From contig NZ_MECK01000619.1 in the NCBI RefSeq assembly GCF_014596465.1, positions 1-37,651 of the forward strand: a stretch of 37,651 nucleotides of DNA. The letters run 5' to 3'. Numbering within the stretch: the stretch's first letter is position 1; each line of letters opens with the position of its first letter. Of the stretch, positions 9,851 through 16,734 are shown one piece after another. The notes under the pieces are model-generated. The model was given only the letters and a program-made list of their open reading frames with translations, did no database searches and was not told the origin of the DNA. A program made the position numbers and the translations under genes. This DNA is from Streptomyces sp. CBMA123. GTDB lineage: Bacteria; Actinomycetota; Actinomycetes; Streptomycetales; Streptomycetaceae.

Positions 9851-9958
9851 TCAGGGCTTGATCCGGACCGCCTGCGGGTCGTGGCCGCCGGCCTGCCGGG
9901 CGGACTCGGCGCTGATGTGCGCCACGTCGTCCGTGGCGTAGCCGACTCCCCGGCCCAC
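9851..9958 (-). CDS. Possible small protein (35 aa), unknown
   Basis: An open frame ends at 9851 with a 28-residue tail of ordinary protein-like composition: ATDDVAHISAESARQAGG followed by HDPQAVRIKP. This differs from the Arg/Pro/Gly-rich shadows seen elsewhere. Possible starts are the GTG at 9958 and, further into the tandem repeat, the GTG at 9970, each directly preceded by GGGGA. Each 24-bp repeat copy keeps this frame open. I do not recognise the family. It could be a real small gene after the oxidoreductase, the relic of a longer one, or chance. Confidence 0.3.
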   Translation of the reverse strand: MGRGVGYATDDVAHISAESARQAGGHDPQAVRIKP

Positions 9959-10000
9959 TCCCCTGCTCACTCCCCGGCCCACTCCCCTGCTCACTCCCCG
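9945..10000. repeat. 24-bp tandem direct repeat (2.3 copies) across the oxidoreductase stop codon
   Basis: Two identical 24-bp units (9945-9968 and 9969-9992), starting ACTCCCCGGCCCACTCCC, are followed by a partial third copy (9993-10000). The oxidoreductase stop (TGA, 9993-9991) lies at the boundary between the second unit and the partial third copy. Confidence 0.9.
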
Positions 10001-10920
10001 ATCCGCTCCACGATCAGCTCGCACAGCTCGTGGGTGCGCAGCGCGTCGTGGGCGTCCAGGGTCCGCCCGGCCCGGACGGCGTCCAGGAAGGCCAGCACGC
10101 ACTGCTCGATGCCGCGCTGACGGGCCACCGGCACCCAGTCGCCGCGGCGCCGGACGGTGGGCTGGCCGCGGTGGTCGATCACCTCGGCCAGGTTGCGCAC
10201 CTCACGCTTGGAGTCGCCGCCGGAGACCTCCAGGACCTCCTCGGTCGAGCCGGAGACCCGGTTCATGATGCCCAGCGCGGTGAACCCCTCGCCGCCGAGG
10301 GTGAGCACCACGTGCTCCACCAGGCCCTCACGGTCCTTGCGGGCCCGGACGTCCACGTGCTCGATCTCGCCGGGCGCCAGGAACCGCAGGGTGTCCACCA
10401 CGTGCACGAAGTCGTCGAAGACCAGCGTCCGCGCGGCCTCGGCGAGTCCCTCGCGGTTCTTCTGCAGCACGATCAGGTCGCGCGGGCGCTCCAGGGCCTG
10501 GGCGTAGCCGGGCGCGTGGCGCCGGTTGAAGCCGACCATCAGCGAGCGGCCGGTCCGGTCGGCGAGGTCGACCAGCTTCCGGGCGCCGTCCACGGTGTAG
10601 TCGAGCGGCTTGTCCACGTACACGTCCACCCCGGCGTCGAGCAGCCGCTCGACGATCGGCACGTGCTGGTCGGTGGCCGCGTGCACGAAGGCGGCCCGGA
10701 TGCCGCTGTCGACCAGCGCGTCCAGGTCGGTGAACCGCCGCTCGGCGTCGATCCGGTGGGCCTCCCCCAGCCGGTCCAGCTTGGCCCGGTCCCGGGTCAT
10801 CAGCCGCAGGTCCAGGCCGGGCAGGGCGGTCAGCACCGGCAGGTACGCCTTCTGCGCGATGTCGCCGAGTCCGATCACCCCGACCGGCAGCGGGCCGGCG
10901 GGGACAGCGGTCGAGGTCAT
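9991..10920 (-). CDS. Gfo/Idh/MocA-family NAD(P)-dependent oxidoreductase
   Basis: A 309-aa two-domain dehydrogenase. The N-terminal Rossmann domain has VGVIGLGDIAQKAYLPVL, and the family motif near the hinge appears as YVDKPLDYT (usually EKP, here DKP, with the active-site Lys kept). GFNRRHAPGYAQAL and the conserved HVVDTLRFL region follow. It probably oxidises or reduces a sugar, inositol or sugar acid; the sequence does not fix the substrate. AGGGAG lies 5 nt before the ATG. It is divergent from the PimB-like glycosyltransferase, with a 254-bp shared upstream region. Its 3' end runs into a tandem repeat. Confidence 0.9.
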   Translation of the reverse strand: MTSTAVPAGPLPVGVIGLGDIAQKAYLPVLTALPGLDLRLMTRDRAKLDRLGEAHRIDAERRFTDLDALVDSGIRAAFVHAATDQHVPIVERLLDAGVDVYVDKPLDYTVDGARKLVDLADRTGRSLMVGFNRRHAPGYAQALERPRDLIVLQKNREGLAEAARTLVFDDFVHVVDTLRFLAPGEIEHVDVRARKDREGLVEHVVLTLGGEGFTALGIMNRVSGSTEEVLEVSGGDSKREVRNLAEVIDHRGQPTVRRRGDWVPVARQRGIEQCVLAFLDAVRAGRTLDAHDALRTHELCELIVERIGE

Positions 10921-11174
10921 GGGTGCTCCCTGGGGTGCGGCCGATCTTCGTCCCGGCCACCCTACGCGGTCCGTTCCGACCGTTCCGGGCCCGCCGACCG
11001 ACGGTGCTCAACGGCCGCCCGGCGCACGGATGGTAGAGGAAACCCGACCACCGGTCCTCGACCTGGCTGTCGTGACGTCACCGGCCGCCGGCGGCTGCAA
11101 TGGCGGGGCGCTGCCTTCCCGCAGCCCGGCGGCGACCGCCGCGACCCCCTCCCGGATGCGAGGCCACAACCCCC
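10921..11174. promoter_or_regulatory. Divergent intergenic region between the oxidoreductase and glycosyltransferase genes
   Basis: A minus-strand TAGGGT (10964-10959) is a plausible -10 box for the oxidoreductase, about 40 bp before its start. GTGACGTCAC (11072-11081) is a perfect 10-bp palindrome that could be an operator. No convincing promoter for the plus-strand gene was found, and no RNA structure or small gene. Confidence 0.35.
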
Positions 11175-12335
11175 ATGGGAACCACCCTGATCGTCACCAA
11201 CGACTTCCCGCCCCGGCAGGGCGGCATCGAGACCTTCGTGCACGCCATGGCGGTGCGCGTCCCGGACGACGACGTGGTCGTCTACACCTCCAGCGAGCCG
11301 GGTGACGCCGCGTACGACGCCACCCTGCCCTTCCCGGTGGTCCGGGACCGGAGCCGCACCCTGCTGCCGACCGCCCGGGTGACCCGCCGGACGCTGGAGA
11401 TCGCCCGCGCCCACGGCTGCGACCGGGTCTGGTTCGGCGCCGCCGCGCCGCTGGCCGCGATGGCGCCCGCGCTGCGGCGGGGCGGCATCGAGCGGACCGT
11501 CGCCACCACCCACGGCCACGAGATCTGGTGGGCCCGCGCCCCGCTCGCCCGCCGGCTGCTGCGCCGGATCGGTGACCACGTCGACGTGGTCACCTACCTC
11601 GGCGAGTACACCCGGCGCCGGATCGCCCCGGCGCTGGGGCCGCGGGCCCGGCTGGTGCGGCTCGTCCCCGGTGTGGACGCCGAGGCCTTCCGGCCCTCGC
11701 CGGAGCACCGCCGGATGATCCGCGAGCAGTACGGGCTCGGCGACGCCAAGGTGATCATGTGCGTGTCCCGGCTGGTGCCGCGCAAGGGCCAGGACGCCCT
11801 GATCCGGGCGCTGCCGCTGATCCGCCGAAGCGTCCCGGACGCCGTCCTGGTGATCGTCGGACACGGCCCGGACGAGTCGCGGCTGCGCCGGTTGGCGAGC
11901 CAACTCGCCCCGGGCGCAGTGGTGTTCGCGGGCGGCCAGGACCACGCCTCGACGGTCTGGTACTACGCCGCGGCGGACGTCTTCGCCATGCCGTGCCGGA
12001 CCAGGAAGGCCGGACTGGAGGCGGAGGGGCTGGGCATCGTCTTCCTGGAGGCCGCCGCGAGCGGGCTTCCCGTCGTGGCCGGCGACTCCGGCGGCGCCCC
12101 GGACACCGTGCTGGACGGCCGGACCGGCAGCGTGGTGGACGGCCGGTCCGTGCCGGCCGTCGCGGACGCCGTCGCGGCGGCCCTGCTGGACGCCGACCGG
12201 GCCCGGGAGTTCGGGCGGCGCGGCCGGGCGTGGGTGTCCGAGCAGTGGTCCTGGGACGCCTCGGCGGAGCAGCTCACCCGGCTGCTCACCCCCGGGGTGG
12301 AGCTGCGCTCCGTCACCGTCCCCCCGGCGGGGTGA
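11175..12335 (+). CDS. GT4 glycosyltransferase, PimB-like (phosphatidylinositol monomannoside mannosyltransferase)
   Basis: A 386-aa GT-B enzyme. The N-domain starts MGTTLIVTNDFPPRQGGIETF, the glycine-rich acceptor loop of PimB-type enzymes, and contains the TTHGHEIWWAR segment. The C-domain has CVSRLVPRKGQDALIRAL (the R-K pair that binds the nucleotide diphosphate), VIVGHGPDESRLR and the EX7E region EAEGLGIVFLEAAASGLPVVAG. This closely matches the GDP-mannose-dependent alpha-1,6-mannosyltransferase that adds the second mannose in PIM synthesis at the inner face of the membrane. The ATG at 11175 fits the family start, but the ribosome-binding site is weak (GAGG, spaced 11 nt). The last 23 bp overlap the convergent response-regulator gene. 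Confidence 0.88.
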   Translation: MGTTLIVTNDFPPRQGGIETFVHAMAVRVPDDDVVVYTSSEPGDAAYDATLPFPVVRDRSRTLLPTARVTRRTLEIARAHGCDRVWFGAAAPLAAMAPALRRGGIERTVATTHGHEIWWARAPLARRLLRRIGDHVDVVTYLGEYTRRRIAPALGPRARLVRLVPGVDAEAFRPSPEHRRMIREQYGLGDAKVIMCVSRLVPRKGQDALIRALPLIRRSVPDAVLVIVGHGPDESRLRRLASQLAPGAVVFAGGQDHASTVWYYAAADVFAMPCRTRKAGLEAEGLGIVFLEAAASGLPVVAGDSGGAPDTVLDGRTGSVVDGRSVPAVADAVAAALLDADRAREFGRRGRAWVSEQWSWDASAEQLTRLLTPGVELRSVTVPPAG

Positions 12336-12993
12336 GCGGCCGGCCGCGCAGGTGGGCCAGCACGGCCAGCACGCGCCGGTTGCCCTCCGCCGGATCGAGG
12401 TCCAGCTTCATGAAGATGTTGCCCGAGTGCTTGACCACCGAGGCCTCGGTGACGGTCAGCCGCCTGGCGATCGACTGGTTGTTGAGCCCCTCCGCCATCA
12501 GGGCCAGCACCTCCCGCTCGCGCGGGGTGAGGCGCTTCAACGGCTCGTCGGCGGTGCGCTGCCGGAGCAGCACCCGCACCACCTCCGGGTCCAGGACGGT
12601 CTGCCCGTCCGCCACCCGTTCCAGCGCGTCGAGGAAGTCGGCGACCTCGCCGACCCGGTCCTTGAGCAGGTAGCCGAGGCCGCCGTCGGCGGCCGCGTCC
12701 TCGCCGAACAGCTGGGTCGCGTACGCCGTCGCCACGTACTGGGAGAGCACCAGGACGGGCAAGCCCCGGTGCCGGGAGCGCAGTTCGACGGCGGCCCGGA
12801 GCCCCTCGTCCCGGAAGTCCGGCGGCATCCGCACATCGGTGATGACGACGTCGGGCCGTTCGGCGTCGACCGCCCGCGCCAGCTCCCCGGCCTCGCCGAC
12901 CGCGGCGACCACCCGGTGCCCGACCCGCCCCAGCAGTTCGACCAGGCCGGCCCGCAGCAGGACGGCGTCCTCGGCGAGCACTACCCGGAGCAC
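12313..12993 (-). CDS. NarL/FixJ-family response regulator
   Basis: A 226-aa regulator. The receiver domain has VVLAEDAVLLRAGL (acidic pocket), phosphorylatable Asp53 in DVVITDVRMP and the conserved Lys in LLKDRV (Lys111). A LuxR-type HTH follows, with LTPREREVLALMAEGLNNQSIA and VTEASVVKHSGNIFMKL. It starts at GTG 12993, with GGAGG 4 nt upstream, and overlaps the kinase gene by 13 bp, so the pair is translationally coupled. The target genes are unknown. The lanthipeptide operon starts 10 kb upstream on the same strand and has its own LuxR regulator, so a link is only speculative. Confidence 0.94.
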   Translation of the reverse strand: MLRVVLAEDAVLLRAGLVELLGRVGHRVVAAVGEAGELARAVDAERPDVVITDVRMPPDFRDEGLRAAVELRSRHRGLPVLVLSQYVATAYATQLFGEDAAADGGLGYLLKDRVGEVADFLDALERVADGQTVLDPEVVRVLLRQRTADEPLKRLTPREREVLALMAEGLNNQSIARRLTVTEASVVKHSGNIFMKLDLDPAEGNRRVLAVLAHLRGRPLTPPGGR

Positions 12994-14258
12994 GGGACCT
13001 CCAGGCGCAGTCGGGTCGGTCCGCCGAGCGGGCTGGTCACGATCAGTCGTCCTCTCAGGATGGCCACCCGGTCGGCCAGCCCCTGGAGGCCGGCGCCGGT
13101 GGCGGGATCGGCCCCGCCACGGCCGTCGTCGGTGACGAGCAGCACCAGCTTCCCGCCCTGGATCCGGGCCGCGACGGCGATCTCCGCCGCGCCGCTGTGC
13201 TTGGCGGCGTTGGTCAGCGCCTCGGTGACGGTGAAGTAGGCGGCCGTCTCGACCGGGCCGGGCAACCGGTCCGGCAGGTCGATGTCGACGGACACCGGGA
13301 TCGGGTGGCGCAGCGCCAACTCGGCCACCGCCGCGGGCAGCCCGTGGTCGGTGAGCACCTGCGGATGGATCCCCCGCACCAGGGTGCGCAGCTGCTCCAG
13401 GGCCCGCTTGGCCTCGCCGCGGGCCCGGGTGACCAGCTCGGCGGCGGCCGGGTGCTGTCCGCGCAGTTCCAGTTCGGCCAGGCCCAGGGTCATGCTCAGG
13501 GCCACCAGCTGCTGCTGGGCGCCGTCGTGCAGGTCGCGTTCGATCCGGCGCCGCTCGGCCTCGAAGGCGTCCACCAGGCGGGCCCGGGAGCGGGTGAGTT
13601 CGACCACCCGGCGGCCGAGGTCCTCGTCCCGCGCGGCGAGCAGCAGGTGCGCCGTCCACACCTGGACCCCGGCCAGCAGGGCCCCGGTGTAGGCGCAGAG
13701 CACCAGTCCGGCCAATCCGACGGCGCTGCCGGGCAGGGCCGCGAGCGGGCGCGAGATCGCCTGGCCGGGTATCAGCGTCACGGTGTCCGGGTTGATCGCC
13801 CACACGACCACCGGCGTGGAGAGCAGCATCAGCGAGAACCCGAGCAGCGCCAGGAAGCCGAGGCCGCTCGCGGTGAACAGCAGGGACTGGACCAGCAGGT
13901 AGGCCAATTCGCGCCAGGTCGCCCGCTCCCGGAGCCTGGTCCGCAGCCAGGCCCGCGCCCCCGCCCCGGGCAGCGAGCCGTGCGGGTCGGGCAGCGGCAC
14001 CGGCTCGACCAGCAGCAGCCGCCGTCGCTCCAGCACGCCGAGCGGCACCCCGAGCACGGCCACCCCGGCCAGCACCACCAGCCCGATCCCGACCACGGAC
14101 AGCCCGACCCCGACCAGCAGCAGCGCGGCCAGCAGCAGCAGCGCGGCGGCGCCCTGGAGGGTGCCGGTCAGCAGGAACGCCCAGGCGCGCAGCGGCCACG
14201 ACGAGCACAGGAAGCCCAGCGGGCGGCGTCGTACGGCCTCCCAGACGGCGACCGTCAT
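12981..14258 (-). CDS. NarL-type sensor histidine kinase
   Basis: A 425-aa membrane kinase. Hydrophobic segments around residues 24-78 (two closely spaced), 119-153 and 176-207 give an N-terminal membrane domain with little extracellular loop, so it probably senses the membrane or a membrane-borne signal. The HisKA_3 domain carries ERRRIERDLHDGAQQQL with phospho-acceptor His244. The HATPase domain has the N-box EALTNAAKH (Asn350) and G-boxes DDGRGG and GAGLQGLADRV. GGGGAGGGGAG lies 5 nt before the ATG. It forms an operon with the downstream response regulator. Confidence 0.93.
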   Translation of the reverse strand: MTVAVWEAVRRRPLGFLCSSWPLRAWAFLLTGTLQGAAALLLLAALLLVGVGLSVVGIGLVVLAGVAVLGVPLGVLERRRLLLVEPVPLPDPHGSLPGAGARAWLRTRLRERATWRELAYLLVQSLLFTASGLGFLALLGFSLMLLSTPVVVWAINPDTVTLIPGQAISRPLAALPGSAVGLAGLVLCAYTGALLAGVQVWTAHLLLAARDEDLGRRVVELTRSRARLVDAFEAERRRIERDLHDGAQQQLVALSMTLGLAELELRGQHPAAAELVTRARGEAKRALEQLRTLVRGIHPQVLTDHGLPAAVAELALRHPIPVSVDIDLPDRLPGPVETAAYFTVTEALTNAAKHSGAAEIAVAARIQGGKLVLLVTDDGRGGADPATGAGLQGLADRVAILRGRLIVTSPLGGPTRLRLEVPCSG

Positions 14259-14333
14259 GGCGCTCCCCTCCCCGGACGCGTACGAACCCTCGGGCCCGAC
14301 CCTATCGGGCCGCAGCGGCCGGCCCCCCGGCGG

Positions 14334-15605
14334 TCAGCGGCCGCCCGGCTCCGGGGGCAGTGGCAGGGGCCGGGAGCAGGTGGAGCGGCGGACGTAGCCG
14401 AGGCCGTCGTACTCCTCGGCCAGCACCGTCGGCGCCAGTTCGAAGCGGTAGGTGAAGCGGGGCACGCCCGCGCCGAAGCTGCGCAGGTAGTGGCGTTCGG
14501 CCAGCCAGGCCTGGACGGCGGGCTCGCCCCGGGCGGCGCGCAGGTCGATCAGGTGGTCGTCGCGGTGGGCGGCGGCGAGCTGCCCCTCGACGGACTTCGG
14601 TCCCCCGCTGCCGATGCCGTGGCGGCGCGGCGGGCGGGCGCGGGTGGCGCCGGTGCGGGCCCGGAACGCGCCCTTGCCGAGCAGCAGGCCGAGGGCGTAG
14701 TAGTCGTCGCCGTAGCGTTCGCGCAGGTGGCGTCCCATGGCGGGGACGCCGGCCGCGTACCGGCCGGTCATCACATGGCTGTTGTGCGCCCAGACGGCCG
14801 TCCGCAGTCCGGTGGTGTCGTGGAGTTCGGCGACGGCCTCGGCCATGTGGCGGTCGCGGGCCGCCAGTGAGCCCTCCTCGACGGCGCCGTCGGCGCCCAG
14901 TGGCGGCCGGCCGGCCAGGTCGGCGGCCCGGACCAGGTTGCGGGCGTGGGCGATCGCCCGGTCGGTGGCGGCGGCGCCGGCCAGGGCCGCGTGGTCCTCC
15001 CGCCGGGCATCCAGTTCGTCGAGCAACTGCCTTGCGCCATGCAGGAGTTCACCGGACCCTGGCAGGCCGCCGGCCGGGGCGCTGTCGCCGATCGCCCGCA
15101 GGGTGTCATGGACGGCGGCGGCCCGCTCGGGCGCCACCTGCCGCAGGAAGGCGTGGAGTTCCTCGGCGGAGGAGGCGCTGCGCTGCGGATCGATGCCGAC
15201 GAAGCGCACCCGCCGGGCCTCGGGCAGCGCGCGGTTGTGCTCGCGCAGCCACTCGACCAGGGCGAGCACCTCGTAGGTCTTCCAGGTCCAGAAGCCGAGC
15301 CGGTCGAGGGCAGCCACCGGATCGCCGGTGCCGTACCGGACGTAGGCGTCCACCGCTTCGGCGTCGGCCGCGCTGGCCTCCATCGCCAGCGCCCCGAAGT
15401 CGAGTTCGCGGACCAGGAATTCGAGCAGCCGGTGCTTCAGCCGGAAGAACTCGGCCGTCCCGTGGGTGGATTCGCCGAGTCCGACGACCCTGACCTCGCC
15501 CAGCACCCGGCGCAGTGGCGCCAGGTCGTCGGCCGGGTGTCCGGCGTCCAGGCTGTCCAGCGGGACGGCGTTCGCGGCCAGCCAGTCCGTCACGTCACCG
15601 CTCAC
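14334..15605 (-). CDS. Erythromycin esterase family protein
   Basis: About 423 aa. VRVVGLGESTHGTAEFF (Glu45 and His48) is the signature active-site block, followed by ALAMEASAADAEAVDAYV and AVWAHNSHVMTG with a further conserved His. Ere-type enzymes hydrolyse the macrolide lactone; many chromosomal actinobacterial members have unknown substrates, so macrolide resistance is not implied. Two GTG codons are possible. I prefer 15605, 5 nt after AAGGGG, because the one at 15611 overlaps that site. A TAGGAT box lies upstream. It follows the LLM gene of the lanthipeptide operon on the same strand but has its own promoter. Confidence 0.88.
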   Translation of the reverse strand: MSGDVTDWLAANAVPLDSLDAGHPADDLAPLRRVLGEVRVVGLGESTHGTAEFFRLKHRLLEFLVRELDFGALAMEASAADAEAVDAYVRYGTGDPVAALDRLGFWTWKTYEVLALVEWLREHNRALPEARRVRFVGIDPQRSASSAEELHAFLRQVAPERAAAVHDTLRAIGDSAPAGGLPGSGELLHGARQLLDELDARREDHAALAGAAATDRAIAHARNLVRAADLAGRPPLGADGAVEEGSLAARDRHMAEAVAELHDTTGLRTAVWAHNSHVMTGRYAAGVPAMGRHLRERYGDDYYALGLLLGKGAFRARTGATRARPPRRHGIGSGGPKSVEGQLAAAHRDDHLIDLRAARGEPAVQAWLAERHYLRSFGAGVPRFTYRFELAPTVLAEEYDGLGYVRRSTCSRPLPLPPEPGGR

Positions 15606-15636
15606 GTCCACCCCTTCGCCCCGGCCCGAGCATCCG

Positions 15637-15642
15637 ATCCTA
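15637..15642 (-). promoter_or_regulatory. -10 box TAGGAT for the erythromycin-esterase-family gene
   Basis: TAGGAT on the minus strand (15642-15637) lies 31 nt before the GTG at 15605. No good -35 box. It would make the gene independent of the lanthipeptide operon. Confidence 0.4.
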
Positions 15643-15690
15643 CGCGAACGACCGGGCCGGTCCGACCGCCCCCCATGAACTGACGATCAG

Positions 15691-16632
15691 TCAGCGGGCC
15701 GTCCGCTGAACGGCGTCGAGGATCTCCCGCAGGTCCGCCAGCGCCGCCTCGGCCCCTTCGGCGATCGCCACGCCCGCGACGTTGACCACCACCTCGTCGA
15801 CCCCCGCCCGAGCGTACTCCGCCAGGCCGGCGGCCACCGCCTCGGCGTCGCCGTGGACGAAGGTGCCGGAGTCGACCAGGGCCCGGGCGCCCAGCGAGGG
15901 ACTGGAGGGGTGCACCCGCAACCCGGCCCGGCGCAGCATGTCGCTGTAGTGCGGCGAGGCCAGGTGGACGTGGGCGGCGTCGTAGGCGAGCCGGTACGGG
16001 TTGCGCCCCGGGCGGTCCAGGGCCGCGTGGACGACGGTTACCAGCCGGGGCACCGCCCGCTCCGCCTCACCGGCGCCCCGGGCCAGCGCCGGGCCGAGGG
16101 TGTCCCGCAGGTACCCGGGCGGGGTCATCCAGGTGATGGCCGCGTCGGCCTCCCGCCCGGCCACCCGGGCGAGCGCGGGCCGCAGCACGCCGAGGCCCAA
16201 CTCAACTCCGGGGTGGTCGAGTTCCTCGGGAAGGCCGCCGTGGGAGGCCCCGGCGAGCAGCGCGCGGACGGTGCGCAGGTACCCGGCAGCGGCCTCGCCG
16301 GGGCGCGGGTAGGGCGCGCCGCGCAGTTCGGCGACGAAGTCGGCGGCGCCCGGGCCGAGGCCGAGGACGGTCCGGTGGCCGGTCAGCCGGGCCAGTGAGC
16401 GGGCCTGGAGGGCGGCGTCGAGTTCGTGCCGCAGGGGCATCAGCGCGACGGCGGTGCCGACCGGCACCCGGTGGCCGAGGCCGGCCAGGTAGGCGAAGGC
16501 CTGGTGGGTCTCCAGGCGCAGCGACTGCCCCTGCCACAGCCGGGCCGCCCGGCCGTCCCGGACGAGTTCGGCGTACGGGACGAGCTGGGCCGGGTCGGTG
16601 GGCATGACCGGGAGGACGACGGAGGTGGGCAT
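15691..16632 (-). CDS. LLM-class flavin/F420-dependent oxidoreductase, candidate lanthipeptide dehydroalanine reductase (LanJC-like)
   Basis: A 313-aa luciferase-like TIM-barrel protein. LRLETHQAFAYLAGLGHRVPVGTAVALMPLRHELDAALQARSL and TVLGLGPGAADFV are the usual LLM strand/cofactor-loop segments. The family uses FMN or F420. It is the last gene on the strand of the lanthipeptide operon, 99 bp after lanT. F420H2-dependent LLM enzymes of the LanJC type (LxmJ of lexapeptide) reduce dehydroalanine to D-alanine, so the same job here is the best inference. Alternatives are oxidation of the peptide or a chance neighbour. The start ATG has only a weak upstream site (GAAAG, spaced 8 nt), and a four-copy tandem repeat fills the space before it. 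Confidence 0.88.
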   Translation of the reverse strand: MPTSVVLPVMPTDPAQLVPYAELVRDGRAARLWQGQSLRLETHQAFAYLAGLGHRVPVGTAVALMPLRHELDAALQARSLARLTGHRTVLGLGPGAADFVAELRGAPYPRPGEAAAGYLRTVRALLAGASHGGLPEELDHPGVELGLGVLRPALARVAGREADAAITWMTPPGYLRDTLGPALARGAGEAERAVPRLVTVVHAALDRPGRNPYRLAYDAAHVHLASPHYSDMLRRAGLRVHPSSPSLGARALVDSGTFVHGDAEAVAAGLAEYARAGVDEVVVNVAGVAIAEGAEAALADLREILDAVQRTAR

Positions 16633-16645
16633 GGGCCGGCTTTCG

Positions 16646-16734
16646 GTGCGGGGCGGGGTCGGTTGTCAGTGCGGGGCGTCTGTTGTCAGTGCGGGGAGGC
16701 GTCGGTTGTCGGTGCGGGGAGGGGTCGGTTGTCA
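16646..16734 (-). repeat. 23-bp tandem repeat, 4 copies, from the lanT stop codon to the LLM gene
   Basis: On the minus strand, units run 16734-16712 (23 bp), 16711-16689 (23), 16688-16669 (20, with a 3-bp deletion) and 16668-16646 (23). The core is YGACAACCGAC followed by SCCKCCCCGCAC. The first unit starts exactly with the TGA stop of lanT. The array ends 13 nt before the LLM ATG. Confidence 0.92.

Noticed and set aside
12313..14258. Two-component system as the lanthipeptide LanRK regulators
   Set aside because: It is of the NarL type, not the OmpR/EnvZ type usual for LanRK, lies beyond another gene, and the cluster has its own LuxR regulator.
14334..15605. Erythromycin-esterase-family gene as the resistance gene of a macrolide cluster
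   Set aside because: No macrolide biosynthesis genes are nearby and many chromosomal members have other substrates.
15680..15694. Inverted repeat CTGAC/GTCAG at the end of the LLM gene as operon terminator
   Set aside because: Only 5-bp arms and it includes the stop codon; too weak to call.
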